Shown here one piece after another: positions 34,314 to 42,698 of a DNA stretch of 64,000 bases (position 1 is its first letter; the number at the start of each line of letters is the position of its first letter). A program made the translations under genes and the position numbers. Under the pieces are notes generated by a model. It was not told the DNA's origin, did no database searches, and worked only from the letters and a program-made list of their open reading frames with translations. Location: the NCBI RefSeq assembly GCF_016587375.1, contig NZ_BNJG01000001.1, positions 1,860,001 through 1,924,000 on the forward strand, read 5' to 3'. The DNA is from Ktedonobacter robiniae (lineage in GTDB: Bacteria > Chloroflexota > Ktedonobacteria > Ktedonobacterales > Ktedonobacteraceae).

Positions 34314-34859
34314 ATGCAGCCTTTACGTTCCCTGGATGACGAGGATGAGGTAGGAATTTCAGAACTCTATCGACAACATGCCTCCGCGCTTCTGCCCCAT
34401 CTACGGGCCAACCTGAAGTCGAGAGAGGATGCTGAAGATCTGCTCCTGGAGGTCTTTATCGCAGCCCTTGAACGCGATTCTCTGCGCACACTCTCTCAAG
34501 AAGAGCAACGCTCCTGGCTCTGGCGGGTCGCCCGGAACAAACTGGTTGACCATTATCGCAGGAGAGCACGGCAGCAGAACCTGCCTTTAGAGGTAGCGAG
34601 CGACATGGTCTCCCCCGATGGGGAGTTCATACCCGAGTGGACGATGCTGCGCAATGAGGAGCAACACGACCTGATAACGGCCATTGAAGGTCTGCCTTCA
34701 CTGCAAAAAGAGGTACTGCTCTTACGCTACGTCGAAGGGCTGCGCTCACCGGAGATCGCGCGCATGCTGGGGAAACGAGATACAGCTGTACGGATGATCC
34801 TCTCACGTACTTTAAACCTGTTGCGCCAAACCTTCGAGAAACGACTGGGAGGAAAATAA
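34314..34859 (+). CDS. ECF-type RNA polymerase sigma factor
   Basis: 181 residues. Region 2: HLRANLKSREDAEDLLLEVF and WLWRVARNKLVDHYRRRARQ (~25-85). Region 4: LPSLQKEVLLLRYVEGLRSP, then IARMLGKRDTAVRMILSRTL. It directs RNA polymerase to stress or envelope promoters. The stop codon overlaps the start of the WD40 membrane protein (TAATG), the usual layout for a sigma factor and its membrane-bound regulator. Confidence 0.93.
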   Translation: MQPLRSLDDEDEVGISELYRQHASALLPHLRANLKSREDAEDLLLEVFIAALERDSLRTLSQEEQRSWLWRVARNKLVDHYRRRARQQNLPLEVASDMVSPDGEFIPEWTMLRNEEQHDLITAIEGLPSLQKEVLLLRYVEGLRSPEIARMLGKRDTAVRMILSRTLNLLRQTFEKRLGGK

Positions 34860-36274
34860 TGGAACATCATGAGCAACCTTTTACGCCTGAGCAGGTCGAT
34901 GAGCAGGTAGAGCAGCGTTTCAGCGACTTGCACACGCCCGAGGCCCAGTTTCACTCAGAGATGCAGCAGGTCACCCGGCAGATCCGCGAGGAGCATGATC
35001 GCTCATTACAGCGGGTCGAACAACGCCTGATGAAATATGCTCATACGCACGCTGAGTACGCGGCAGCCAAACCGGAAAAGCAGCCATCTTCGCCGCGCAC
35101 ATTAAAACAAGGAAGATTACGCTTTATGGAAAAGAAGCAAGCCTCAACGTTTGCCCGACGTGTGACCACGCTGGTCGCGGTCTTTGTTATGGTTCTTCTT
35201 GTTGGCAGTTTGCTTGTCGTCCTGAACCTTTCACGGCAAGCGACGGGCACAGGCTCAAAAGTCACACCAACCGCAACCGCGACACCCGTGAAGACCTATT
35301 CCAGCGCCCAGCGGCTCTGTCAATTTGCGGATGACAACAAAGATGTAGGCTCTGCCTACCAATCCTGGCTCGACTGGGCCACAGACGACCAGCTCGCAGC
35401 CAGTTATGGGAATCTAGCCAATTATGGGAATCTAGAGGTCGTCGATGGAGCGACGTGCACGCAGAAACTGCATCTCGATGATCAGGGCACACAGGACACA
35501 AATGCCCGCTGGTCGCCCGATCATACCCGCCTACTTACCAAGCTGGCTGACTCATTGCCGAAGATAGTAGATGCCAGCACAGGCAAGGTCATGGTGGCCT
35601 ATGTTCCCACATTTTCCGTCAAGGGCAGCGGTGGCTATGGAAACACTATGGTGACTCCTTGGGATTCGGTCTGGTCTCCTGATGGGACTCAGATCATCTC
35701 CCTGGTCGATTATCCTGTAGGCCACTGGATCATTCAGGTCTGGAGTGCCAGCACAGGGAAGGTAGTCAGCAGCACCCCGCTAACACAGAGCCGCCAACCG
35801 CTGGGGTATGTGAGCCTATCGCCACACGGTACCTACTTCGCTATTGACACGGGAAGGGATATCGCAATCTGGAATATCCAGGCAAAGAAAGTGGTAAGCC
35901 ACCTTCCAATCAGCGTCGATAACCAGCATTTTCTCTCTGATGCCTGGTCAGCCGATGAGAGCATGCTCGCACTTGGGATATTCAATGGCAATAATTTCAG
36001 CGCCTGGTCTGTGAGCGATGGGAAGCAGATCGCCTCATTCGCGGACAAAAACATTGGTTCCCTGGCCTGGTCGCCGGATGGAAAATACCTGGCCGAGAGC
36101 AACACCATGATTCACCTCTGGGATGTACGCACCCAGAAAGTGGTGGCGACCTTTGGTGATAATCAGTGGATTGCCAACCTGGCCTGGTCGCAGGAAGGTA
36201 GCAAGATTGCTTCCTCAGCGGTCAAACAGGGCGATCTTACTAAAAACACGGTAAGCATCTGGAAGCTCTCATAA
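34859..36274 (+). CDS. Membrane protein with extracytoplasmic WD40-like repeats, sigma-factor partner
   Basis: 471 residues, translationally coupled to the ECF gene. The first ~95 residues are acidic and helical (QQVTRQIREEHDRSLQRVEQ) and would be cytoplasmic. One membrane helix lies at ~98-122 (VTTLVAVFVMVLLVGSLLVV). The rest is a beta-propeller of about six WD40-like units (WSPDGTQIISLVDYP, LAWSPDGKYLAESN, IHLWDVRTQKVVATFG). By position it is the likely anti-sigma partner, but it lacks the zinc anti-sigma HxxxCxxC motif. A tandem 18-base duplication at 35403-35434 repeats YGNLAN. Confidence 0.8.
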   Translation: MEHHEQPFTPEQVDEQVEQRFSDLHTPEAQFHSEMQQVTRQIREEHDRSLQRVEQRLMKYAHTHAEYAAAKPEKQPSSPRTLKQGRLRFMEKKQASTFARRVTTLVAVFVMVLLVGSLLVVLNLSRQATGTGSKVTPTATATPVKTYSSAQRLCQFADDNKDVGSAYQSWLDWATDDQLAASYGNLANYGNLEVVDGATCTQKLHLDDQGTQDTNARWSPDHTRLLTKLADSLPKIVDASTGKVMVAYVPTFSVKGSGGYGNTMVTPWDSVWSPDGTQIISLVDYPVGHWIIQVWSASTGKVVSSTPLTQSRQPLGYVSLSPHGTYFAIDTGRDIAIWNIQAKKVVSHLPISVDNQHFLSDAWSADESMLALGIFNGNNFSAWSVSDGKQIASFADKNIGSLAWSPDGKYLAESNTMIHLWDVRTQKVVATFGDNQWIANLAWSQEGSKIASSAVKQGDLTKNTVSIWKLS

Positions 36275-36298
36275 TGGGCAAAAGGCGCACTGCAGCAG

Positions 36299-36340
36299 AA
36301 GCAGGGAGGTGGCATAGCACGCTATGCCACCTCCCTGCTT
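36299..36340. terminator. Bidirectional terminator
   Basis: 20-bp perfect arms 36299-36318 / 36321-36340 (AAGCAGGGAGGTGGCATAGC) with a 2-base loop, between two convergent genes. Confidence 0.85.
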
Positions 36341-36345
36341 CTCTC

Positions 36346-36831
36346 TTATGACTCGACGGAGTCTTCGGGGCCGGTAATCAAGATGTGCAGGAAGCGGCGG
36401 ATGGCCCAGAAGACCAGGAAGTAGATGAGCATCGCGATCAGCGTCGACCATTCAAAAGCCTGGTTGGGGTGGACAGAGAAGGGATGGACCAGCGTGCTAA
36501 AGGGAAAGAGGATAATATCGGTTAGCGAGTAGAGAAAGCCCGCAAAGAGATTGATGGGATCGGCTCCGATAAGCTTGAGCAGGAAGCGCATTGCCAGCGT
36601 GACCTCCAGGACGGTCAAGAACCAGCGCAGGAAGTCATTGAGCTTGCCAATGGCATATTTTACGGTTCGGGCCTCTTCCTGACGCGTCTCCGCTATCTCT
36701 ACCTCGGGGCCGGGCTCATCGGCCGCAGGCGAAGGGGGCGACGCTGGCTTCATAGGAAGATCATCCATGCGCCCCGCACGCGAGGGCTGTACACTCGTTG
36801 GCTCATTGGGATAGGGATTATTATTGCGCAT
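36346..36831 (-). CDS. YggT-family membrane protein
   Basis: 161 residues from the ATG at 36831 (MRNNNPYPNEP), 8-9 bases after GGAGG. The N-terminal ~70 residues are Pro-rich and disordered. The YggT core follows, with helices FLRWFLTVLEVTLAMRFLLK, NLFAGFLYSLTDIILFPFST and TLIAMLIYFLVFWAIRRFLH. YggT proteins are small membrane proteins of unclear role, linked to osmotic or envelope stress and cell division. Standing alone; upstream is a family-2 repeat. Confidence 0.85.
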   Translation of the reverse strand: MRNNNPYPNEPTSVQPSRAGRMDDLPMKPASPPSPAADEPGPEVEIAETRQEEARTVKYAIGKLNDFLRWFLTVLEVTLAMRFLLKLIGADPINLFAGFLYSLTDIILFPFSTLVHPFSVHPNQAFEWSTLIAMLIYFLVFWAIRRFLHILITGPEDSVES

Positions 36832-36857
36832 CCTGCCATTCCTCCAACAACTTATAC

Positions 36858-36935
36858 AAAAACCAATCCCCATTCGGGGACCACCTAACCCCCATTCAGG
36901 GGCACAGCGGCCGCACACTCAGGTTTTTCGAAAGG
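36858..36935. repeat. Intergenic repeat, family 2 (copy 4)
   Basis: AAAAACCAAT, CCCCATTCGGGG, CCCCCATTCAGGGG, GCGGCCGC, CACTCAGG, TTTTTCGAAAGG. Two CATTC-type hairpins in a row, with the AAAACC and GGTTTTT ends shared with the other copies. Confidence 0.6.
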
Positions 36936-37079
36936 CAACAAACCTCAACAACAATTGCCTGAAAGCGCAGAGACAAACAGTTCAGCAATTGTTTGCCTGC
37001 ATGGATTATAACATCTTGTGCCCGTCAAAAGCTATGGGTTTACGCGGGCAATTTCAGGACTTCTCTGGGGCATCACGCG

Positions 37080-38855
37080 TCAGGAAGCAGGCGAATTGAT
37101 CGCGCCGCTGCCACAATGCCCATTGCTCTGCACCAGCAGGATCACGCCTTCGATCTGCTTGAGGGTGCAGAACTGTTGCGAACTACGAACCTGGTTGAGC
37201 ATACGGACCGTGCTATCCTTGTCCTCCTCAGGAACGATGTTGTTGAGATCTACCACGATATACTGCACAGTGCGCAGGTTCTTCTGCTCGTCGGTATAGG
37301 TAATGAGCGGGAAGACCGTCACATAGGGGCGCTCGGTGAGGTGAGGATTAAGCGTCCCGCTTGCCGAGACGGAGGCCGTTGGCGGAATAGATGCAAGCAA
37401 CTGGTTGATGGCCTGGTCACGATCACCCGGCAGGTGATCGGGCAGCAGCACATTGAACCAGGGAATCATGATCACAAAATGCAGCAGGACCATACACACA
37501 ATCCAGAGCGAGACCACCCATTGCAACCGTGCCAGCGTCACCGTCTGCGCCAGGTCAACGATGCGATCATTAAAGCGCTTCCGGCGATGCGCGCTTGCGA
37601 TTGAGACAGCCAGCAGGCCCGGGCGAGCAAAGGTGAAGGGGCGAGACAATACAGATAGGCCCGAAAGGAATGTCAGGCGTACATTCTCCAGGCCACGCAC
37701 AAAAGAGTCCACCTGCGCCTTCTCGCGTAGCGCCTGCTCATCGGTCACCAGTACGGAGTCAACCGGCTCGCCACGCCACTGCTGCCATAACGCCACCAGG
37801 CGCGCCAGGCCAATAATCGACGCCATCACCACAAAGGGAATGATGGGGGCATTGTAGTGATAGATGCCGCTATAAAGAAGGGAATTGTTATTAGGCAAGA
37901 GATTGAGGGCCAGATTGGGCAGAGCGGGAAGCAGCCACTCAGGCGCGAAGACACTGAAGAAACCAGAGCAGCGCGCAAGTCCTGCCAGGTAGTAGAAGCG
38001 CTCAAGCGTGAGATAGGTCATGGGAAGAACCCAGGGATGCATAACGATGTTCACAAGCGCATCGCTGGGGGTTGCCCCCAGGTAGGCGTAGCGATACCAG
38101 AAGTTATTGCCCTGGTTACCGGGATAGAAATGCTTGATCATCGACCAGGCAAAGATGCCATAGAGGATCCCACCCAGAATGAGAATCAGGCCCAGGCGAG
38201 GCGCCCGGTATTTCCAGATTATCAGCACGCCAAAGACCGCCACCACAAAAGGAATCTCTTCTTTACAGATCGCCGCCAAGGCGCAACAGAGGAGGCACCA
38301 GCCAAAGCGGCGGTAGGTGAGGGCGAGAAAGGCATAAAGGAAACAGGGGGTGACCAGCGCCACCGGGTGAAAATCGAAGAGATTGATCCCGATCAACGAG
38401 GCTGAGAGCAAGTAACCTAGCACCATGACCGCCGCCACCAGAGGCCACTGTGGGAGGTAGCGCCGCGTCATAAGAAAGATCGGTAACGCCCCACTCACCA
38501 GGACCAGCGTCTGAAAGATCAGCAGGATGCGTGGATCGGCGCCAAAGACATAGAGTAGCGAGAGGGGCAGGAGCACTGGCTCGAAGTGTTGCGCGAGACG
38601 AATGGGGGGGCCATACCAGTCAACGCCCTGGTTCGTCCACTGAAACGGGTGCCCATGCAGGGTATTCCAGAGCACCTGGTCCATATTCCCCAGGTCGAAA
38701 GCCGTAGCCTTGAAGGAGGTGTAGCGTAGCACAGCCAGAAAGCCCACAATCAAGGCGTAAGCCAGCATAGCCAGCACCAGTAACGACCAGGAGAGACGCA
38801 CCTGGGCGCGCGGCGATACTTGAACCTGTATAGAGAATTGTGGCAAACGTATCAT
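37080..38855 (-). CDS. DUF2079 domain multi-pass membrane protein
   Basis: 591 residues. Around a dozen hydrophobic helices (LSWSLLVLAMLAYALIVGFL, ILLIFQTLVLVSGALPIFLM, LGLILILGGILYGIFAWSMI). DUF2079 features: FDLGNMDQVLWNTLHGHPF, HFEPVLLPLSLLY, FDFHPVALVTPCFLYAFLAL and GIYHYNAPIIPFVVMASIIG. The family is related in layout to membrane glycosyltransferases of the GT-C fold, but activity is unproven. A soluble C-terminal part (FPLITYTDEQKNLRTVQYIV) is probably outside the membrane. Confidence 0.87.
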   Translation of the reverse strand: MIRLPQFSIQVQVSPRAQVRLSWSLLVLAMLAYALIVGFLAVLRYTSFKATAFDLGNMDQVLWNTLHGHPFQWTNQGVDWYGPPIRLAQHFEPVLLPLSLLYVFGADPRILLIFQTLVLVSGALPIFLMTRRYLPQWPLVAAVMVLGYLLSASLIGINLFDFHPVALVTPCFLYAFLALTYRRFGWCLLCCALAAICKEEIPFVVAVFGVLIIWKYRAPRLGLILILGGILYGIFAWSMIKHFYPGNQGNNFWYRYAYLGATPSDALVNIVMHPWVLPMTYLTLERFYYLAGLARCSGFFSVFAPEWLLPALPNLALNLLPNNNSLLYSGIYHYNAPIIPFVVMASIIGLARLVALWQQWRGEPVDSVLVTDEQALREKAQVDSFVRGLENVRLTFLSGLSVLSRPFTFARPGLLAVSIASAHRRKRFNDRIVDLAQTVTLARLQWVVSLWIVCMVLLHFVIMIPWFNVLLPDHLPGDRDQAINQLLASIPPTASVSASGTLNPHLTERPYVTVFPLITYTDEQKNLRTVQYIVVDLNNIVPEEDKDSTVRMLNQVRSSQQFCTLKQIEGVILLVQSNGHCGSGAINSPAS

Positions 38856-38956
38856 AAATGTTTAACTCGCCTTTGGGTAGGGATGCCTGGTGGGCAGACT
38901 GGCGCCGCCAGCCTGCCGCCGAGCACTCCTACCCCTGAGCGCCGCAGGCACGAAGG

Positions 38957-39556
38957 CTAGAGGATGACATACCCCTGCCAGATACAAACCGCGACCACGA
39001 ACATAAAGCCCCAAACTATTAAAAATTCCGGCCAGGTACCTGTACGGAAACGAAACTTATTATCCATTGGAATGCCAAAGCGTTTGTGCATAGGCCAGAA
39101 CAGAGGTATGCCGCCATAGGTCAGCGAGTCACATAAGAGGTGCATTACACATCCAAACAAGACACCAAAGAAAACGACATGTGAAATGCCTACCACATGC
39201 GCGGGAGCGGAATAGCCTCGTAAGCCCAGTAGATATATTACCACTCGTTCTAGCCCTATGGCTAGCAATGAGCCGACAGCCAGGCCAAGAAGGCTATGAA
39301 ACACTGTGCGATGACCTGCAATACCCTGAATCGTCTTGCTAATGATGCCAAAGCGATGGCCCAGGGTGCTACGTGCATTATCTATATCTGGCAGTAGCGC
39401 GCCAAAGCCAACCGCGCCATAATAGACCGCCTTACTCACCAGCAGTGGGAGCGTCACACTCGTGCCCGCCGTAAGAGCATTGCCAGAGATATGCGTGACA
39501 CTATCGAAGACGACCCCGGCTACCAGACCAATCAATAAATGTGAGCGACCTTCCAT
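38957..39556 (-). CDS. YdjM/DUF457-type membrane-bound metal-dependent hydrolase
   Basis: 199 residues from the ATG at 39556 (MEGRSHLL), after AGGGGAGA. Conserved polar residues lie in membrane segments: RSHLLIGLVAG, LLPDIDNARSTLGHR, GHRTVFHSLLGLAVG and HLLCDSLTYGGIPLFWP. These His/Asp sites are thought to bind metal; some members are LexA-regulated (YdjM). Four or five membrane helices. The physiological substrate is unknown. It is divergent from the ClC gene. Confidence 0.85.
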   Translation of the reverse strand: MEGRSHLLIGLVAGVVFDSVTHISGNALTAGTSVTLPLLVSKAVYYGAVGFGALLPDIDNARSTLGHRFGIISKTIQGIAGHRTVFHSLLGLAVGSLLAIGLERVVIYLLGLRGYSAPAHVVGISHVVFFGVLFGCVMHLLCDSLTYGGIPLFWPMHKRFGIPMDNKFRFRTGTWPEFLIVWGFMFVVAVCIWQGYVIL

Positions 39557-39644
39557 GCGCTTATTGTCTCCCCTGAAACTCAATTTTCTTTCTGCCTTCC
39601 AGCAATTGTAGAGAGAATATAGAGTGGTGTCAATAGATGACCTC

Positions 39645-39673
39645 TTTTCATTTGTATCGTAATACGATATAAT
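39645..39673 (+). promoter_or_regulatory. Promoter with overlapping palindrome, upstream of the ClC gene
   Basis: TTTTCA (39645-39650), 17-base spacer, perfect TATAAT (39668-39673). The spacer and first bases of the -10 box form a perfect 15-base palindrome, TATCGTAATACGATA (39655-39669), an operator-like site. A transcript from here has a ~200-base leader that contains the 32-bp hairpin at 39726-39794. Confidence 0.6.
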
Positions 39674-39725
39674 ATTTATGAGAACAAGATATGGATATCT
39701 GTTTAAGGACTTCTCGCCACTGCGT

Positions 39726-39794
39726 GGCTCGTCTGTGGTAAGGGATGTGGTGGAGAAGCATTTTCTCCACCACATCCCTTACCACAGACGAGCC
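39726..39794. repeat. 32-bp-arm perfect palindrome in the ClC leader
   Basis: Arms 39726-39757 and 39763-39794 are perfectly complementary (GGCTCGTCTGTGGTAAGGGA...), 5-base loop. It lies downstream of the likely ClC promoter and about 90 bases before the TTG start, in a divergent intergenic region. No T-run follows it. Confidence 0.85.
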
Positions 39795-39881
39795 GGAGCG
39801 TCGCAGACGCTGAGAATACCTCATGTAGGATGGGCTACATTTACGAAAGACCACAGATCTAGATTCATAAGGAGAAATAGC

Positions 39882-41777
39882 TTGGCAGCGAATGCGTGGC
39901 AGGAGGAACATCGACAGGCGGGGGGGGATGGGGCGAAGAAAGCGGCTAGTCAGAAGAAGGTCAATCATGAGTTGGGGGATTTTACGACTACCCCACGTAT
40001 GCTTTTCATCTCGCTCATCGCGCTTGTCATTGGTATTGTGAGCACCTTTATAGCTCTACTCTTATTAAAATTAATCGGATTATGTACAAATCTCTTCTTT
40101 TATCTACGCTGGGATACGGCCCTTGTCAGTCCCGCACAGAGTCCCCTGGGGATTTTCATTGTGCTGGTGCCTGTAATAGGTGGACTGATTATCGGTTTTA
40201 TGGCGCGCTTTGGCTCGCCTAAGATCAGGGGGCATGGAATTCCCGAGGCGTTGGAAGCTATCTTAATGAATGGCAGCAAGATCGAGGCCAAGGTAGCACT
40301 ACTCAAGCCGCTCTCGGCGGCGATCTCGATTGGGAGCGGTGGCCCCTTCGGTGCCGAGGGACCAATCATCATGACGGGCGGCGCCATTGGTTCTCTGATC
40401 GCGCAATTCTTTCATTTCTCCAGTAGCGAGCGCAAGACGCTGCTGGTGGCGGGGGCAGCGGCAGGTATGTCGGCAACGTTTGCCACGCCTGTGGCGGCGC
40501 TGCTGCTGGCAGTCGAACTCTTGCTCTTTGAGTGGAAGCCGCGCAGCCTGATCCCTGTGGCCCTGGCCAGCGCCACGGCTGGGATTGTTCGTTACTACAT
40601 TCTGGGGGCGGGTCCGATCTTCCCGGTGCCGCCGCATGTGGCGTTTATTGGCCCGGTAGGCTTCCTGGGCTGCCTGCTGGTCGGTATCCTGGCGGGACTG
40701 GTCTCAGCGCTTATGACCTACCTGGTTTATCGCTTCGAGGATACATTCTCACTCCTGCCCATTCACTGGATGTGGTGGCCAGCTATTGGTGGCCTGGGCA
40801 TTGGCATTGGCGGACTGATCTATCCACGCGCGCTGGGCGTTGGTTATGATGTTATTGCACAGTTGCTGCGGGGAGATGTCTCGCTCCAGTTGATCCTGGG
40901 CGTCCTACTGGTCAAGCTCTTGATCTGGTCATTCTCGCTTGGCTCAGGCACCTCGGGTGGCGTACTGGCCCCATTGTTGATGATGGGTTGCGCGTTAGGA
41001 GCGGCTGTGAGCCTGTTTCTCCCCAACGAGGGACCGGGCTTCTGGGCACTGATCGGTATGGCTGCGATGCTTGCGGGAACCATGCGCGTCCCCTTTACCA
41101 GCCTGGTCTTCGCATTAGAACTCACGCATGACTTTAATGCCCTGGTTCCGCTGCTGCTGGCAACCCTGGTGGCCTATACATTTAGCGTACTGGTCTTGAA
41201 ACGTTCGATCCTTACCGAGAAGGTGAGCCGTCGAGGATATCATCTTAGTCGTGAATATGCTACCGATCCCCTGGAGATCCTCTTTGTACGCGAGGTCATG
41301 CGTACCAGCGTGGTCGCCATTCCCGCCAGCATTACACGCGACGAATTGAGCAGCCTGCTCACCGAGGGCCAGTCGCAGCAGCGTGGCATTCAGCACCTCT
41401 ATCCTATTGTTGATGACCAGGTGCAGATTGAGGGAGTCGCGACACGCCACGATTTGATGAACCTGGTACGCAACGAACCGGGCAAGCGCCAGTTGGCCGA
41501 CTGCATCCAGGCCAGCCCGGTTGTGGCGTATGAAGATGAGAATCTGCGCAGCGTAGTCTATCGCATGGCCGAGACCAGCTACACGCGTTTCCCGGTAGTT
41601 GAACGCGAGCATCCAGAGCAACTGGTGGGCATGGTCTCACTCCAGGACCTGCTCAAGGCCCGCTCACGCAACCTGGCGGAGGAGCGCGAGCGCGAACGCT
41701 TGCTGCACCTGCGCTTGCTCTTTCCCTCGCGCGCCAGAAAGGAAACACTCGCAGGCAGTCAAACAACAGGAGACTAA
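39882..41777 (+). CDS. ClC-family chloride channel/transporter with CBS domains
   Basis: 631 residues from a TTG at 39882; AAGGAG ends 7 bases before it, while in-frame upstream sequence runs through the long palindrome and is unlikely to be coding. Ion-path motifs: RGHGIPEALE, GSGGPFGAEGP (with the gating Glu) and GSGTSGGVLAPLL. About ten membrane helices span ~40-440. The C-terminus has two CBS domains (VREVMRTSVVAIPASITRDE; RFPVVEREHPEQLVGMVSL), which bind nucleotides in related channels. Whether it is a channel or a Cl/H exchanger is not settled. Confidence 0.93.
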   Translation: MAANAWQEEHRQAGGDGAKKAASQKKVNHELGDFTTTPRMLFISLIALVIGIVSTFIALLLLKLIGLCTNLFFYLRWDTALVSPAQSPLGIFIVLVPVIGGLIIGFMARFGSPKIRGHGIPEALEAILMNGSKIEAKVALLKPLSAAISIGSGGPFGAEGPIIMTGGAIGSLIAQFFHFSSSERKTLLVAGAAAGMSATFATPVAALLLAVELLLFEWKPRSLIPVALASATAGIVRYYILGAGPIFPVPPHVAFIGPVGFLGCLLVGILAGLVSALMTYLVYRFEDTFSLLPIHWMWWPAIGGLGIGIGGLIYPRALGVGYDVIAQLLRGDVSLQLILGVLLVKLLIWSFSLGSGTSGGVLAPLLMMGCALGAAVSLFLPNEGPGFWALIGMAAMLAGTMRVPFTSLVFALELTHDFNALVPLLLATLVAYTFSVLVLKRSILTEKVSRRGYHLSREYATDPLEILFVREVMRTSVVAIPASITRDELSSLLTEGQSQQRGIQHLYPIVDDQVQIEGVATRHDLMNLVRNEPGKRQLADCIQASPVVAYEDENLRSVVYRMAETSYTRFPVVEREHPEQLVGMVSLQDLLKARSRNLAEERERERLLHLRLLFPSRARKETLAGSQTTGD

Positions 41778-41849
41778 CGCAGGCATATCGCTACCTCTGG
41801 ATGTATTTCTACACAAACGGCATATACTAATCCTACGATAGCGAGTTTG

Positions 41850-41881
41850 GGCGGCCCTGGACACATGTGTCCAGGGCCGCC
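41850..41881 (+). terminator. Terminator of the ClC gene
   Basis: 16-bp perfect stem with no loop bases (GGCGGCCCTGGACACA, arms 41850-41865 / 41866-41881), followed by TTCTTTTT. Confidence 0.85.
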
Positions 41882-41890
41882 TTCTTTTTG

Positions 41891-41941
41891 GTGATGTGCA
41901 GCGCCCTGGCAGCCGCAGGTTGCCAGCGCGCTGCACATCAC
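41891..41941 (-). terminator. Terminator of the SUF operon
   Basis: 21-base arms 41891-41911 and 41921-41941 (GTGATGTGCAGCGC...) with one mismatch. It lies 3 bases beyond the Rieske gene stop; on the minus strand it is followed by A/C-rich rather than T-rich bases. Confidence 0.7.
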
Positions 41942-41944
41942 ATA

Positions 41945-42265
41945 TTATTCTTCTTCGGGGAGGCCGACGAAGATGGTTTCATCTTCGATTTTGATGGAGT
42001 AGGTATGGAGGTCCTGGCGTGCGGGACCGCGCAGCACCTTGCCGGTGCGCACGTCGAATTGCGCGCCATGCCAGGGGCAGGTCAGCGTGCAGCCCTCCAG
42101 CTCGCCCTCGTTGAGGGGTCCGCTGATGTGGGTGCAATTATCGGTAAAGGCGCAGATCTGGGCCTCCACCTTTGTCAGGCAGACTGGTTCGCCATCAACT
42201 TCTACCGCGTAAAGCTCACCTTCTTTGATCTCTTCCAGGCGAGCTGCCTTATAGAACTCAGTCAT
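41945..42265 (-). CDS. Rieske [2Fe-2S] ferredoxin-like protein
   Basis: 106 residues. Rieske cluster ligands: NCTHISG (Cys and His, ~45-49) and CPWHGAQFD (~64-72). It is a single-domain protein like the ferredoxin components of dioxygenases, without a membrane anchor. Its place as the last gene of the SUF cluster, 6 bases from sufU, points to a role in or near Fe-S assembly, such as electron supply. The exact role is unproven. Confidence 0.92.
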   Translation of the reverse strand: MTEFYKAARLEEIKEGELYAVEVDGEPVCLTKVEAQICAFTDNCTHISGPLNEGELEGCTLTCPWHGAQFDVRTGKVLRGPARQDLHTYSIKIEDETIFVGLPEEE

Positions 42266-42271
42266 ACGGCC

Positions 42272-42682
42272 TTATTCGTCCTCATCTTCATCATCAAGAT
42301 TGGGGTGCTCAAAGCCTCCCATAGCCAGGCCCCGATGGAGTACACGCAGGGAGAGGAAGGCGCACTTGGTGCGAGCAGGGCTGATGGGAATGCCTAGTAC
42401 CTCCAACACTTCCTCTTTCCCCAACTTTACAACCTCGTCTATCGGCTGGCCCTCAATCATCTCTGAGAGCATGGAGGCTGACGCCTGGCTGATCGCGCAC
42501 CCACGCCCTTTGAAGCGGACCTCAGCGACGCGCCCATCCTGCACGACCAGGTCCATGGCAAGCTGGTCGCCACAGAGCGGATTGGAGTCCTCTGAATGCA
42601 CATCGGGCTGCTCCAATGTACCAAAATTACGTGGATTGCGGTAGTGATCCAGGATATATTCGCGGTAAAAATCCATTGCCAT
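42272..42682 (-). CDS. sufU: Fe-S cluster assembly sulfur-transfer protein SufU
   Basis: 136 residues from the ATG at 42682 (AGAGG upstream); the ATG two codons later (MDFYREYIL) is an alternative. Three conserved cysteines: NPLCGDQ (C37), KGRGCAISQAS (C62) and RTKCAFLSL (C107), the zinc/sulfur-acceptor set. SufU accepts sulfur from SufS and passes it to the SufBCD scaffold. The C-terminal DEDEDE tail is lineage-specific. It lies 16 bases after sufS. Confidence 0.93.
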   Translation of the reverse strand: MAMDFYREYILDHYRNPRNFGTLEQPDVHSEDSNPLCGDQLAMDLVVQDGRVAEVRFKGRGCAISQASASMLSEMIEGQPIDEVVKLGKEEVLEVLGIPISPARTKCAFLSLRVLHRGLAMGGFEHPNLDDEDEDE

Positions 42683-42698
42683 ATATGTATGCCTCTTT

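Noticed and set aside
37853..38405. Plus-strand open frames opposite the DUF2079 gene
   Set aside because: They are mirror frames of a well-supported minus-strand membrane protein and show no domain similarity; the same applies to many long open frames opposite ffh, sufD, sufC and the kinase gene.
39678..39881. Upstream extension of the ClC protein by 68 residues
   Set aside because: The frame is open, but it reads through the perfect 32-bp palindrome and has no ribosome site, whereas AAGGAG stands 7 bases before the TTG at 39882.
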